Made by a program: the position numbers and the translations under genes. From NCBI GenBank assembly GCA_947626115.1, contig CANQQX010000006.1, positions 1-52,076 on the forward strand: a DNA stretch of 52,076 nt. Reading direction: 5' to 3'. Shown piece after piece: positions 43,374 to 52,008 of this stretch (positions within the stretch are counted from its first letter, which is position 1; each line of letters begins with the position of its first letter). The notes below the pieces were generated by a model, which saw nothing but the letters and a program-made list of their open reading frames with translations, was not told the DNA's origin and ran no database searches. The DNA is from an uncultured Bacilli bacterium. Lineage in GTDB: Bacteria; Bacillota_I; Bacilli_A; RF39; UBA660.

Positions 43374-45713
43374 TTAACCTCCAAAAGTCCAGTTACGTAT
43401 CTCTTCTATATCTATACCTTCTTTAACTATATATGCTTCATGTTCTTTTAATTTCTTATGCATTAAATTTTTACATAATCTTACTTCTTCGGTTTCTTCC
43501 ACATATTTTAGAGCATCTAAAACTAAATTATAACGATCTATTTTATTTTGAACACGCATATCAAAAGGGGTAGTTATAGTACCTTCTTCAAGGTAGCCAT
43601 GAACATGGAAATTACGATTAACTCTATTATAGATAAGTTCATGAATTAAATTAGGATAACCATGAAAAGCAAAAATAACATGTTTATCTTCCGTAAATAT
43701 TTTATTAAATTCTGAATCGGTTAAACCATGCGGATGTTTATTACTATTTTGAAGTCGCATTAAATCAATTACATTTACCACTCTTGTTTTAATATGGGGA
43801 CAATATTCATATAAAATTTTGGAAGCTGCAATCACTTCTAGTGTTGGGGTATCACCGGCACATGCTAAAATAATATCCGGATTTTTGGCATTATTCGATG
43901 CCCAGTCAAAAACACCTAAACCTTTTTTACAATGAGTTTTTGCTTCATCCATCGATAACCACTGAATGCTAGGATGTTTAGATGCCACGATAACATTGAT
44001 ATAATTTTTCGTTTGAATACAATGATCAAATGTTGAAAGTAAAGTATTAGTATCTATTGGAAAATACATTCTAACGGTATCAGCTTTTTTCGTGGCTAAG
44101 TGATTTAAGAAACCGGGATCTTGATGGGTATAACCATTATGATCTTGTTGCCAGATATGACTTGTTAAAACGTAATTTAGGGATGCTATATCTCTCCGCC
44201 AAGGGATTTCTTTGGTTACTTTTAACCATTTAGCATGTTGACTTGCCATCGAATCAATTATTCTAATAAATGCTTCATAACTATGAAACATCCCATGTCT
44301 TCCCGTTAATAGATAACCTTCCAACATTCCTTCACACATATGCTCGGATAAAAAACTATCAAAGACACTTCCCATATTATCTAAAAATTCATCATTATCT
44401 TTAATTTCGGCATCCCATTTTCTATTTGTTACTTTAAAAATATTATTAAGACGATTAGACAAAGCTTCATCAGGGCCAAATACTTTAAAATTATTTTTAT
44501 TAAGTTTAATTATATCTTTAATATAACTACCAAGTACTCGCATATCTTCAGATTTAGTTATTCCTCTTACCACATCAATCTTATAATTAGTAAAATCAGG
44601 CACTTTCAAATTTTTTAAAAGCATTCCCCCATTAGCAATCGGATTTGCACTCATCCGCATATTACCTTTAGGGGTCATATCTAATATTTCTTTCTTTATT
44701 TTACCTTTTTCATTAAATAAATCTTTTGGATGATAACTTTTAAGCCAATCTTCAATTATTTTTAAATCATTTATAGCACTAGCATAAGATACAGGCACTT
44801 GATGAGCTCTAAAAGTTCCTTCAATTTCTAACTTATCAACTATCTTTGGACAAGTCCAACCCTTTTTTGATTTAAAAATAATCATTGGATATTTAGGTCT
44901 GATAAATTTTTTATTCTTTTTAGCATCACTTTTAATTTTTATAATTTTCTTAACGACTTCTTCTAGAGCACTTGCCATTTGTTCGTGATAATCGGATGTA
45001 TTTGTAACATCAACAACAATGGGATCCCAACCACAACCTTTAAAGAAGTCGATTCGCTCTTCTTCACTAATTCGTGCCATAACTGTAGGACTAGCAATTT
45101 TATAACCGTTTAAATGTAAGATAGGTAATACGATGCCATCTTTTTTGGGATTAATAAATTTATTGCCATGCCAAGAAGTTGCAAGAGGTCCAGTCTCGGC
45201 TTCCCCATCACCAATTACACAAGCTGCAATTAGGGAAGGATTATCTAAAACAGCTCCGAAAGCATGAGATAAAGAATATCCGAGTTCTCCCCCTTCATTA
45301 ATAGATCCAGGAACTTCTGGAGCGACATGACTAGATGTTCCACCAGGGAAAGAAAAGTTTTTAAATAATTTTTGTAAACCTTTTTCATCTTGTGTTATAT
45401 CAGGATATACTTCACTATAAGTTCCTTCAATATAACTATTCGCAATCATAGCTTGTCCACTATGACCAGGACCTGCTACATATATCATATTTAATTTATA
45501 TTTTTTAATTATTCTATTTAAATGAATGTAAATAAAATTTTGTCCCGGTGCACTACCCCAATGTCCAACTAATTTATTTTTGATATCTTCTTTCTTTAAA
45601 GGCTCTTTAAGTAACGGATTATCTTTTAAATAAAGCATTCCTACAGACATATAATTACATAAATTAAAATATTTATCTAATAATTCTATTTCATTTTTAG
45701 AAAGTATACTCAT
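43374..45713 (-). CDS. xfp: Phosphoketolase (Xfp)
   Basis: Thiamine-diphosphate enzyme of 779 residues that splits xylulose 5-phosphate (and in many members fructose 6-phosphate) with phosphate to give acetyl phosphate. The length and motifs fit: HWGSAPGQNF, GPGHSGQAMIA, the ThDP binding GDGEAETGP, LHLNGYKI, and late TGRHGMFHSYEAF with HQDPGFLNH. It lets the cell ferment pentoses, or run a bifid-type shunt, and gain ATP through acetate kinase. Which sugar phosphate it prefers cannot be told. Confidence 0.95.
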   Translation of the reverse strand: MSILSKNEIELLDKYFNLCNYMSVGMLYLKDNPLLKEPLKKEDIKNKLVGHWGSAPGQNFIYIHLNRIIKKYKLNMIYVAGPGHSGQAMIANSYIEGTYSEVYPDITQDEKGLQKLFKNFSFPGGTSSHVAPEVPGSINEGGELGYSLSHAFGAVLDNPSLIAACVIGDGEAETGPLATSWHGNKFINPKKDGIVLPILHLNGYKIASPTVMARISEEERIDFFKGCGWDPIVVDVTNTSDYHEQMASALEEVVKKIIKIKSDAKKNKKFIRPKYPMIIFKSKKGWTCPKIVDKLEIEGTFRAHQVPVSYASAINDLKIIEDWLKSYHPKDLFNEKGKIKKEILDMTPKGNMRMSANPIANGGMLLKNLKVPDFTNYKIDVVRGITKSEDMRVLGSYIKDIIKLNKNNFKVFGPDEALSNRLNNIFKVTNRKWDAEIKDNDEFLDNMGSVFDSFLSEHMCEGMLEGYLLTGRHGMFHSYEAFIRIIDSMASQHAKWLKVTKEIPWRRDIASLNYVLTSHIWQQDHNGYTHQDPGFLNHLATKKADTVRMYFPIDTNTLLSTFDHCIQTKNYINVIVASKHPSIQWLSMDEAKTHCKKGLGVFDWASNNAKNPDIILACAGDTPTLEVIAASKILYEYCPHIKTRVVNVIDLMRLQNSNKHPHGLTDSEFNKIFTEDKHVIFAFHGYPNLIHELIYNRVNRNFHVHGYLEEGTITTPFDMRVQNKIDRYNLVLDALKYVEETEEVRLCKNLMHKKLKEHEAYIVKEGIDIEEIRNWTFGG

Positions 45714-45766
45714 AAAATCACCTATTCTTATACTTATTATAAAATAAAATACTATTATTTAAAAGT

Positions 45767-45795
45767 AAAAGGAATCTAATTAGATTCCTTTTTGA
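45767..45795 (-). terminator. Terminator of the csoR-DUF2238 operon
   Basis: AAAAGGAATCTAAT and the matching ATTAGATTCCTTTT form a long perfect stem, followed on the minus strand by T-rich sequence. Confidence 0.8.
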
Positions 45796-46579
45796 CATTT
45801 TTAGTTACAATAAAATTATCCACAAATTTATATTTATCTCTATTTCTAATATATAAATAGCCAAAGATACTAAATACTATTGAACCTATAAAATTAACTA
45901 ATAAATCTTTCATTGTATCAATAATACCAATATCTAAATAACCATTAAATGTAGCCAAAACATTATTATCTTTACCATATAATATTACTTTATCGATATC
46001 TTTAATAACAATTGATTTATTTATTTTTTGTTCATCTAATTCCACTGTAGCAATACTCTTTAAAAAAGTATCTTTTTGCATATCTGTTTTAAATATAAGG
46101 TCACACCCAAATTCATAAAATTCCCAAATTACCCCAATAGTCATCGAAAAACAAAAAGCTACAATAGTAACAAAAAATGGGGATAAGTTAATTCTTTTAA
46201 CATTTTCATTTAATAAATCTACTAAAGAAAAGCCAACGGCTGCACATAGAAAGCCATTTAAAGTATGCATAATCGTATCTATATTATCTACTCTTACATA
46301 CATATTATGTATTTCCCCTAGAATTACACCGGTAAAGATAAATAATAAGATAATTACTTCCAGTAAACTAGGTAATTTTATTTTATACTTTTTCTCGATA
46401 AAGAAAGGTATTATAAATAAAACTAATGTAATTAAACAAAGTATGGCATTACCATATTCTTTTAAAAATAATTCTCTTATAAAAGCTAAAAATACTAAAG
46501 TTCTTAAAAACAAATAAACTGCAATAGTAAATTTAGAAGCTCCTTCATAACTTTTCTTAATTTTTTTCTTTAATTTCAT
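45776..46579 (-). CDS. DUF2238-like multi-pass membrane protein (YjdF-type)
   Basis: 267 residues with about six or seven membrane helices. TIMHTLNGFLCAAVGF, GVIWEFYEFGCD and DTMKDLLVNFIGSIVF are the family-type conserved stretches (His, Glu and Asp inside or beside helices). Function is unknown; the polar residues suggest metal or small-solute binding. Between the last helices is a ~60-residue soluble insert. It starts 4 bp after the csoR-like gene, so that regulator probably controls it. Confidence 0.75.
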   Translation of the reverse strand: MKLKKKIKKSYEGASKFTIAVYLFLRTLVFLAFIRELFLKEYGNAILCLITLVLFIIPFFIEKKYKIKLPSLLEVIILLFIFTGVILGEIHNMYVRVDNIDTIMHTLNGFLCAAVGFSLVDLLNENVKRINLSPFFVTIVAFCFSMTIGVIWEFYEFGCDLIFKTDMQKDTFLKSIATVELDEQKINKSIVIKDIDKVILYGKDNNVLATFNGYLDIGIIDTMKDLLVNFIGSIVFSIFGYLYIRNRDKYKFVDNFIVTKNVKKESN

Positions 46580-46583
46580 GTAC

Positions 46584-46868
46584 TCACCAAACTAATTTAT
46601 TAAATAAATTTATTGCTTCTTCTATTTCTTTTTTACTAGTAGTTTTAATATTATTAGTCATATAATTTTCTAAAATATTTCTACCTGTAGTTTTTAGAGA
46701 AGATGTTAAAGCCGCAAGTTGAATTAAAACTTCTTCATAACTTCTTTCTTCTTCAATCATTTTAGTAACCCCATTTATTTGGCCACCAATGATATTTAAT
46801 CTTCTGATAAAATACTTTTTATCTTTCTCACTAGCAATAAAACTTTTTTTGTTTTGCATTTCCTTCAC
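46584..46868 (-). CDS. CsoR/FrmR-family (DUF156) regulator lacking all cysteines
   Basis: 94 residues of the four-helix CsoR fold: the RLNIIGGQINGVTKMIEEE helix and the VLIQLAALTSSLK helix match well. In copper-sensing CsoR the metal is held by Cys, His and Cys; here those places read Tyr (in RSYEEVL), Tyr and Asn (in ILENYMTNN), and the protein contains no Cys at all. Formaldehyde-sensing FrmR also needs a Cys. So it either senses something else or acts constitutively. It leads a two-gene operon with the DUF2238-type membrane protein. Confidence 0.85.
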   Translation of the reverse strand: MKEMQNKKSFIASEKDKKYFIRRLNIIGGQINGVTKMIEEERSYEEVLIQLAALTSSLKTTGRNILENYMTNNIKTTSKKEIEEAINLFNKLVW

Positions 46869-46901
46869 CTCTTATATGACCATTATAGCACACATTCTCA
46901 A

Positions 46902-46931
46902 AATAAAAAACCATAACTGAGTATGGTTTCC
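46902..46931 (-). terminator. Terminator of the cotZ-like gene
   Basis: AACCATA and TATGGTT over a 6-base loop, then a T run on the minus strand. Confidence 0.8.
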
Positions 46932-46951
46932 ATCTACACTTTGCTTACACT

Positions 46952-47401
46952 TTAACAAACACAGTCAACATAAGTATCTGACAAGCATCTTATGGCACAT
47001 AGACAACTGCAATCCATTGTAAAGAATGAGTTAGTTGTTACATATGGATATAATGAAGTTGTATCAGTATTTTCAGCAAGAACTCTAAAAGTACAGCAAT
47101 TGCCTTCTATTTTTTCTACTCTAAATACTGTTGAACAAGTAGTACCTAAAGGTTCACCACTACAATCAGTAGTTACATCTTTTGTTATAGGCATACTCCA
47201 AGGTGTACCATTACCACAGCAAGTATAAAGCATTACCGGTCTTGTGTTACAAACTAAACAATTGCTGCCACCACCAAGCATTGGTCTATCACAAGTGTCT
47301 AAGCAATTATCTGGGCAAGCATTTTCTTGTAATACTAAAATTATACTTAGAATTTCATTAATACAATTGCCAGTATTTGAATTATTTGAATTATTATTCA
47401 T
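46952..47401 (-). CDS. Spore coat protein of the CotY/CotZ family
   Basis: 149 residues with 19 or so cysteines, among them NACPDNCLDTCDRP, NCLVCNTRP, LYTCCGNG, GNCCTFRVL and CSCLCAIRCL. The pattern and the IICDAV/NCI-like beginning match CotY/CotZ, cysteine-rich crust proteins that assemble two-dimensional arrays on the spore surface. An Asn/Ser-rich start (MNNNSNNSNTGN) precedes the conserved part. GGGTGA is the ribosome site. A sigma-K-like promoter lies upstream, as expected for a late mother-cell coat gene. Confidence 0.85.
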   Translation of the reverse strand: MNNNSNNSNTGNCINEILSIILVLQENACPDNCLDTCDRPMLGGGSNCLVCNTRPVMLYTCCGNGTPWSMPITKDVTTDCSGEPLGTTCSTVFRVEKIEGNCCTFRVLAENTDTTSLYPYVTTNSFFTMDCSCLCAIRCLSDTYVDCVC

Positions 47402-47430
47402 TATTTCACCCTTTCATGTATTCTCATTAT

Positions 47431-47457
47431 TAATTTATGATTATTTTCTAAAATAGT
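47431..47457 (-). promoter_or_regulatory. Sigma-K-like promoter of the cotZ-like gene
   Basis: Minus strand: AC (47456-47457), 16 bases, then CATAAATTA (47431-47439), matching the sigma-K consensus AC-N16/17-CATANNNTA. It would start transcription about 23 bases before the ATG. Confidence 0.45.
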
Positions 47458-47513
47458 GAGTACCACTTTTAAATATCAAATTTTTATAGTATAATTATTA
47501 TGGGTGAAGAAAT

Positions 47514-47831
47514 GTGAATCCAACACTTCAATATATTGTTATAGGTATTATTATACTTATTATTCTAGCGGTAGCTATTAAGTTAACTAGAAAAGACTTT
47601 GCTATTAAAGAAAATAAATTAATTGGATTTCTTGGTGGTAAAGATAACATTATTAATGCTGAATGTAATATGAGTAGATTTAAAGTAATTTTACATGATG
47701 TATCGATAGTTGATAAAGATGCTATTCAAAAACTAGGTGCTAAAGGTATTGTCGAAATTGATAATCAATTAAAAATAATATTTGATAATAATTCTAAACA
47801 ATTAAAAAAATATATTGACGAAATCGTTTAA
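47514..47831 (+). CDS. Membrane-tethered orphan PTS EIIB-like domain
   Basis: 105 residues starting with GTG: one membrane helix (about 6-25), then a domain resembling the glucose-family EIIB fold. LLGGKDNI-type FLGGKDNIINAECNMSRF puts a Cys (near residue 51) where EIIB carries its phosphorylated Cys, but the neighbours (usually CxTRLR) read CNMSRFK. KLGAKGIVEIDNQLKIIF completes the fold. No EIIA or EIIC gene is nearby, so it is not a sugar transporter by itself; a regulatory or structural use of the fold is likelier. Confidence 0.65.
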   Translation: MNPTLQYIVIGIIILIILAVAIKLTRKDFAIKENKLIGFLGGKDNIINAECNMSRFKVILHDVSIVDKDAIQKLGAKGIVEIDNQLKIIFDNNSKQLKKYIDEIV

Positions 47832-47840
47832 TATATTTTT

Positions 47841-48467
47841 TTATTTTAATATTCTTTCTATTTCTTCTAAATTATTTACTTTTAATAAATGATTTTCTAA
47901 AGATAAAGTAAATTTACTTTCTGTTTTACTATAATCACAATCAGGTTCTGTATTTATTACACCAATAAATTTACCATCATCACAATAATAATTAGTACTT
48001 TTAATAGTAACAAATTTATCTCCATGATTATTAATACTTAAAATACTACCAACATAATCTTTATTATAATCATTATCATATGATTCTATATAATATTCAT
48101 CTTTATAATTAATAATCTTTTTACTATTTAGAAAACTATCAATTATATTATTTTTTAAAGTACTACTTATTAAAGAATAATTTAATATTTTTTTATAACT
48201 ATTATAATCATTAATACTATATAAAATAAATTCATCATTATCTATTTCATATTCAAAATCATTTTTAACTAATTTTAATGCATTATTAAATGTATTTTTA
48301 CTCATATTTAAAACATTATCATAAGTTAAATTATTAAATATATATTCTATTTTACGATCTACATTATTAAGTGGTTTATTTTTAAATTGTGAAAATATAA
48401 TAGTACCTACTATTAATATAATTAATAAAATAAAAATAACTATATATTTAATATCATTCTTTTTCAT
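47841..48467 (-). CDS. Membrane-anchored exported protein, unknown function
   Basis: 208 residues: a signal anchor at about 8-27 and an exported domain rich in Asn, Asp, Tyr and Lys (NNLTYDNVLNMSK, YYCDDGKFIGVINTEPDCDYSK). No family is recognised. It shows two Cys in the C-terminal part, about 12 residues apart. It is convergent with the EIIB-like gene and 21 bp downstream of the next minus-strand gene. Confidence 0.6.
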   Translation of the reverse strand: MKKNDIKYIVIFILLIILIVGTIIFSQFKNKPLNNVDRKIEYIFNNLTYDNVLNMSKNTFNNALKLVKNDFEYEIDNDEFILYSINDYNSYKKILNYSLISSTLKNNIIDSFLNSKKIINYKDEYYIESYDNDYNKDYVGSILSINNHGDKFVTIKSTNYYCDDGKFIGVINTEPDCDYSKTESKFTLSLENHLLKVNNLEEIERILK

Positions 48468-48488
48468 ACTTAAATGATAACAAAAAAA

Positions 48489-48782
48489 CTATAATTTAAC
48501 AATATCTACAATATCTATTATTTTAATTAATTCTCCATCTATCGTAATGAGTTCTGAACTAGTTTTACCCACAATTACTTTTTCAACTACTCCATTTTTT
48601 AAAGTAATTCTTACTCTACTTTTATAGACATGGTGAGAATCGGCAAAAATGTTATTTATCTTTTTAACAACACTTAAATCATCTTTGGGAGCATTTCCTC
48701 TCATATTCCCATAAAAAAGTTCTTGATCATTATTAATACTTTCATCAATTTTATTTGCAAATACTCTTGGTAAATCTTTCAT
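48489..48782 (-). CDS. Small soluble protein, unknown function
   Basis: 97 residues with a conserved-looking start (MKDLPRVFANKI) and a basic C-terminal beta part (VRITLKNGVVEKVIVGKTSSELIT). GGAGGT abuts a first ATG, so the ATG at 48782 is better spaced. It may be a small RNA- or ribosome-associated protein, but I cannot support a name. It is divergent from the FtsW/RodA gene. Confidence 0.6.
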   Translation of the reverse strand: MKDLPRVFANKIDESINNDQELFYGNMRGNAPKDDLSVVKKINNIFADSHHVYKSRVRITLKNGVVEKVIVGKTSSELITIDGELIKIIDIVDIVKL

Positions 48783-48804
48783 ATACATACCTCCACTATA
48801 TTTT

Positions 48805-49941
48805 ATGATAAATAACTATCTTTTGGACCATAATAAATATATGAAAAAGTTTTTTAAAGATAACTACTTATTAATTATATTTTTACTTATTCTATCAGTA
48901 ATAAGTCTTTTTAATATGCTTAATGCTAAACTTATTAGTCCTACTTATAATAAAGCATTTATAAAACAATTAATTTGGTTTATTATTGGTTTTATTATTC
49001 TTTTATTATGTCAAAAATTAAAATTTAAAAAATTATTTAAATATAGTTTTTATTTTTATCTATTTACTATTATCTTACTTATCTTAGTCTTATTTTTAGG
49101 AAGTGATGTTAATGGAGCTAAATGTTGGCTAAATATCTTTGGTATTACTTTTCAACCATCAGAACTTGCTAAATTATCTTTATCTTTGTATTTAGTTAAT
49201 ATTGCATCAAATACTAAATTAAAAACATTTAAAGATGAGTTAAAAATAATATTTAAATTATTATTTTTAACTCTAATACCTTCTATTTTAGTCTTTCTAG
49301 AACCAGATACCGGTGCTATTATTAATTTTTTAATTATTCTTTTAGTAGTTATTCTTTCTTTAAAATTAAATAAATGGTGGTATATAACTGGTTTTAGCTT
49401 ATTAATTTTAGGTATATCTTCTTTCTTTGCTTTATACTTCTTCTTCCAAGATACTTTAATAAAACTAATTGGCACATCTTTCTTTTACAGAATGGATCGT
49501 CTTATTAATTTTGCTCAAGGTAACTCTTATCAACTAGAAAATGCTTTAATTACTATTGGTTCATCATCTTTCTTTGGCGTTGGAATAAACAAAATACTTT
49601 TATATATACCAGAAGCTCCAACAGATTTCTTTTTTGCCTTCTCTATTGGTAATTATGGTGTATTATCTGCTATTATAATTTGTTTATCTTTTATCATAAT
49701 AGATTTATTTTTAATTTACAAAATAAATAAAAATAAATCGAAATCTATTAAAACATTTGCTTATACTTATATTGCTATATTTATATTTCATCAAATATAT
49801 AATATTAGTATGAATTTAGGATTACTTCCTATTATGGGTATACCTCTTCCTTTTCTTTCTTATGGTGGTACCAATACTTTAATTAATTTTTTATTCTTAG
49901 GTATTATATTAAATTTGTTAACTAAAAAAGAGACTATCTAA
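48805..49941 (+). CDS. FtsW/RodA/SpoVE-family peptidoglycan glycosyltransferase
   Basis: SEDS polymerase of 378 residues with about ten membrane helices. It has the family blocks NGAKCWLNIFGITFQPSE (W-x-x-x-x-x-x-x-Q-P-S-E), LEPDTGA (catalytic-loop Asp), SLLGVGINK-like FFGVGINK, and the C-terminal GIPLPFLSYGGTNTL. Together with a class B PBP it polymerises lipid II. RodA, FtsW and the spore cortex version SpoVE share these motifs, and no neighbouring gene decides. The start may be the ATG at 48805 or at 48841 (MKKFFKD); neither has a strong ribosome site. Confidence 0.88.
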   Translation: MINNYLLDHNKYMKKFFKDNYLLIIFLLILSVISLFNMLNAKLISPTYNKAFIKQLIWFIIGFIILLLCQKLKFKKLFKYSFYFYLFTIILLILVLFLGSDVNGAKCWLNIFGITFQPSELAKLSLSLYLVNIASNTKLKTFKDELKIIFKLLFLTLIPSILVFLEPDTGAIINFLIILLVVILSLKLNKWWYITGFSLLILGISSFFALYFFFQDTLIKLIGTSFFYRMDRLINFAQGNSYQLENALITIGSSSFFGVGINKILLYIPEAPTDFFFAFSIGNYGVLSAIIICLSFIIIDLFLIYKINKNKSKSIKTFAYTYIAIFIFHQIYNISMNLGLLPIMGIPLPFLSYGGTNTLINFLFLGIILNLLTKKETI

Positions 49942-49948
49942 GTCTCTA
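49923..49948. terminator. Terminator between FtsW/RodA and surface gene D
   Basis: AGAGACT (49929-49935) and AGTCTCT (49941-49947), with TTTTTT on the minus strand; it best serves the surface protein gene. Confidence 0.65.
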
Positions 49949-49949
49949 A

Positions 49950-51716
49950 TTATTCTTGGACATCCAAGATATATGGATTTGCTTTTGTACCATCTCCATC
50001 GGCAATTTTTGCACTTGTTTCAACATAGAAGACAGGCCTCACGCCTCCTCCGCCATTCAACCCGATCATGCGGCTCATGCTACCGTCATCCTCCGCGACA
50101 CGCGCGTTGACCATCAGGACACCCGGAGCGATGACACCCGAGCGAGTGCTCAACCATTCGTAATCTGTTGATGTGTTGTATCCATCTTTCAAGAAATGTA
50201 TCCAACTATTTTTTACATTTGTATTACTTCCTGGATCTCCGCGACTTTCTTCACTGGATCCATCATAATATGCATACGCTACATCATGTATGTACATTAA
50301 ACCTATTTTTGCTTTTACTTTGTTACTCCATGTGTATGTTTCTCGGGTTATATTTCCTTTTGTTCCTACATAGTGTATTGTTTCTGTTTGACCAGTTTCA
50401 ATATCATACATATTTTTTCCATTATATATTACTGAATCGTTTTGAGTTTTTGTATCTCCATACATCCATTCGTGATCCGCTATTAAATTATACCATTCGC
50501 TTGCTTCTCCACCACTATTACCATCTCCGGATTTTAAATAACTATATTCTTTACTATCTACAAATATATCTGTCCAATCTTTGTTTAGTATTTTACCATC
50601 TCCTGTTTGTATTCCATTGCTTGTTCCATTTATTCTTTTGAATAATAAACTTTCCGGCCATTCTGGACATATTCCATTTTCACAATAATATGAATTTGAA
50701 CTATCAATAGAATATTTATCATTCCATACAAATGTCTTTTGAGTTTCTTCTTTTAAGAATGTCTCTTTTAATAAATATAATTGTCCTTCTTCTGTTATTC
50801 CTATTATTCGATACATATATTTATCTATTCCATCTGGTATACTATTACCATCACTATCTGTTTCATCTGTACATTCTTCTTTATTAGTTGTTCCAAAACA
50901 TATCCAGTTTGTCATTTGTGCTGCTTCATTTTCATCTCTGGGTGCTGCTTGGTATCTATACATTCCACCTTGTAACTCTTCACTTAAATATCCTTGACTA
51001 TCTTCATATCTTAATTGAGCTACTGTTGTATCAACTATTGCTACATTACATTTTAATTCACTTGTACTTATATTGATATTTAATTTCTTTCCTGCTAAGT
51101 AATTTTGTTGCTCTTCTTTATTTACTAATTTGATATATGCTTGTATTTCTTCTGGGGTATTTCCTGTTACTTTAAACTTTAAATTATATTCTTTACTTCC
51201 TGTTGTCTTTAATTCACTTAAATCTAATTTCTCACTTATGATATTTCCTTTAAATTGTAATATCATATCTCCTGGTTGTAAGACTTCTACCATTGTATCT
51301 GCTTCTTCTAAAGGTTCAGTTACCTTTGATACTGTTAACTTAGCTGTACAACTATATTTGGTTGTTGCTTCTCCACCTGTTAATTCTACTGATGCTATTG
51401 TCTTTGTTCCATCACTTTCATTTTCTTCATATGATTTTGCTTCTGCATCTGTTGCATAATATTCTTTTGTTTTATTTTCATATGACATATCACCTGCACT
51501 TATATTTAAATGTAAATTATCTGTTCCCGGTTTTAATGTTACTAAACTTTTTGCAGGTGTACTTCCTGTTATATTGGTATTACTACTTTCTGTATTTGTA
51601 CTTATTTGAAAGTACGCATATGTTGCTCCGAGTACTGCTATTAGTAATGTTACTACACCAATTAGTATCATTACCTTTTGTTTTTTCTTATTCTCATTAG
51701 TATTCTCATTTTCCAT
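49950..51716 (-). CDS. Large membrane-anchored surface protein with hypervariable GC-rich C-terminus (paralogue D)
   Basis: 588 residues, the counterpart of 25108-26862 with the same order: membrane anchor (about 14-35), beta domain with DMILQFKGNIISEKLDLSEL, then GGMYRYQA, NWICFGTT, KYMYRIIGITEEGQ, HEWMYGDT, and the closing GVRPVFYVET...DGDGTKANPYILDV. Over the first ~530 residues the two proteins are clearly alike. The stretch between STRSG and VRPVF is largely different and lies in DNA of about 62% G+C. It has cysteines at the same places as the paralogue except in the divergent end. It is transcribed from a G8-spacer promoter and lies nearest the right window edge. Confidence 0.8.
   Translation of the reverse strand: MENENTNENKKKQKVMILIGVVTLLIAVLGATYAYFQISTNTESSNTNITGSTPAKSLVTLKPGTDNLHLNISAGDMSYENKTKEYYATDAEAKSYEENESDGTKTIASVELTGGEATTKYSCTAKLTVSKVTEPLEEADTMVEVLQPGDMILQFKGNIISEKLDLSELKTTGSKEYNLKFKVTGNTPEEIQAYIKLVNKEEQQNYLAGKKLNINISTSELKCNVAIVDTTVAQLRYEDSQGYLSEELQGGMYRYQAAPRDENEAAQMTNWICFGTTNKEECTDETDSDGNSIPDGIDKYMYRIIGITEEGQLYLLKETFLKEETQKTFVWNDKYSIDSSNSYYCENGICPEWPESLLFKRINGTSNGIQTGDGKILNKDWTDIFVDSKEYSYLKSGDGNSGGEASEWYNLIADHEWMYGDTKTQNDSVIYNGKNMYDIETGQTETIHYVGTKGNITRETYTWSNKVKAKIGLMYIHDVAYAYYDGSSEESRGDPGSNTNVKNSWIHFLKDGYNTSTDYEWLSTRSGVIAPGVLMVNARVAEDDGSMSRMIGLNGGGGVRPVFYVETSAKIADGDGTKANPYILDVQE
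50031..50166 (-). other. GC-rich divergent segment in surface protein D
   Basis: Positions 50041-50160 hold 75 G or C in 120 bases (62.5%), against 37 in 120 (31%) at 50401-50520 in the same gene. Of the 41 codons from TTG AGC to CCT GTC only two end in A. On the coding strand A is about 17%. It matches the place of the segment at 25171-25333 but not its sequence. Confidence 0.8.
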
Positions 51717-51744
51717 AACTATACACTCCTATTACTATAAGATT

Positions 51745-51772
51745 ATTATAATATACCCCCCCCGAGAATCAA
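51745..51772 (-). promoter_or_regulatory. Promoter with G8 spacer tract (surface protein D)
   Basis: Minus strand: -35 TTGATT (51767-51772), 16-bp spacer with eight G (plus-strand C at 51756-51763), -10 TATAAT (51745-51750), then 28 bases to the ATG. It is nearly identical to the copy at 15705-15732. Confidence 0.75.
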
Positions 51773-51891
51773 GAGAGAATGCTGAAAAAGTTGCATTTTT
51801 TTACAAAAATTGTGATTTTTTACATTTTATTTTACATTTTTGACTAATTTTTTTGTAAAAAAAATAAGAGGTCATATCTTTTACTATTTAT

Positions 51892-52008
51892 TTAACTCTT
51901 TTCTTTGACCTTTTTATTATTTTTTTCTTCTCTTAATTTCCTTATTCGTTTTATATTTGTTAAAAAGAGCGTACTTGCCCCTTGTATCGTCATTCCTAAT
52001 TGATAGTG
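51892..52008 (-). pseudogene. Possible C-terminal fragment of a transposase-like gene
   Basis: A short open frame on the minus strand, from just inside the palindrome to a TAA at 51892. It encodes about 38 residues, including GMTIQGASTLFLTNIKRI followed by a Lys/Arg-rich end. The NIKRI-type end recalls the last helix of some IS transposases, but the match is from memory and weak. The palindromic element supplies an in-frame TAG on its upstream side. The stretch between here and the promoter (51773-51891) is AT-rich with no gene. Confidence 0.3.
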
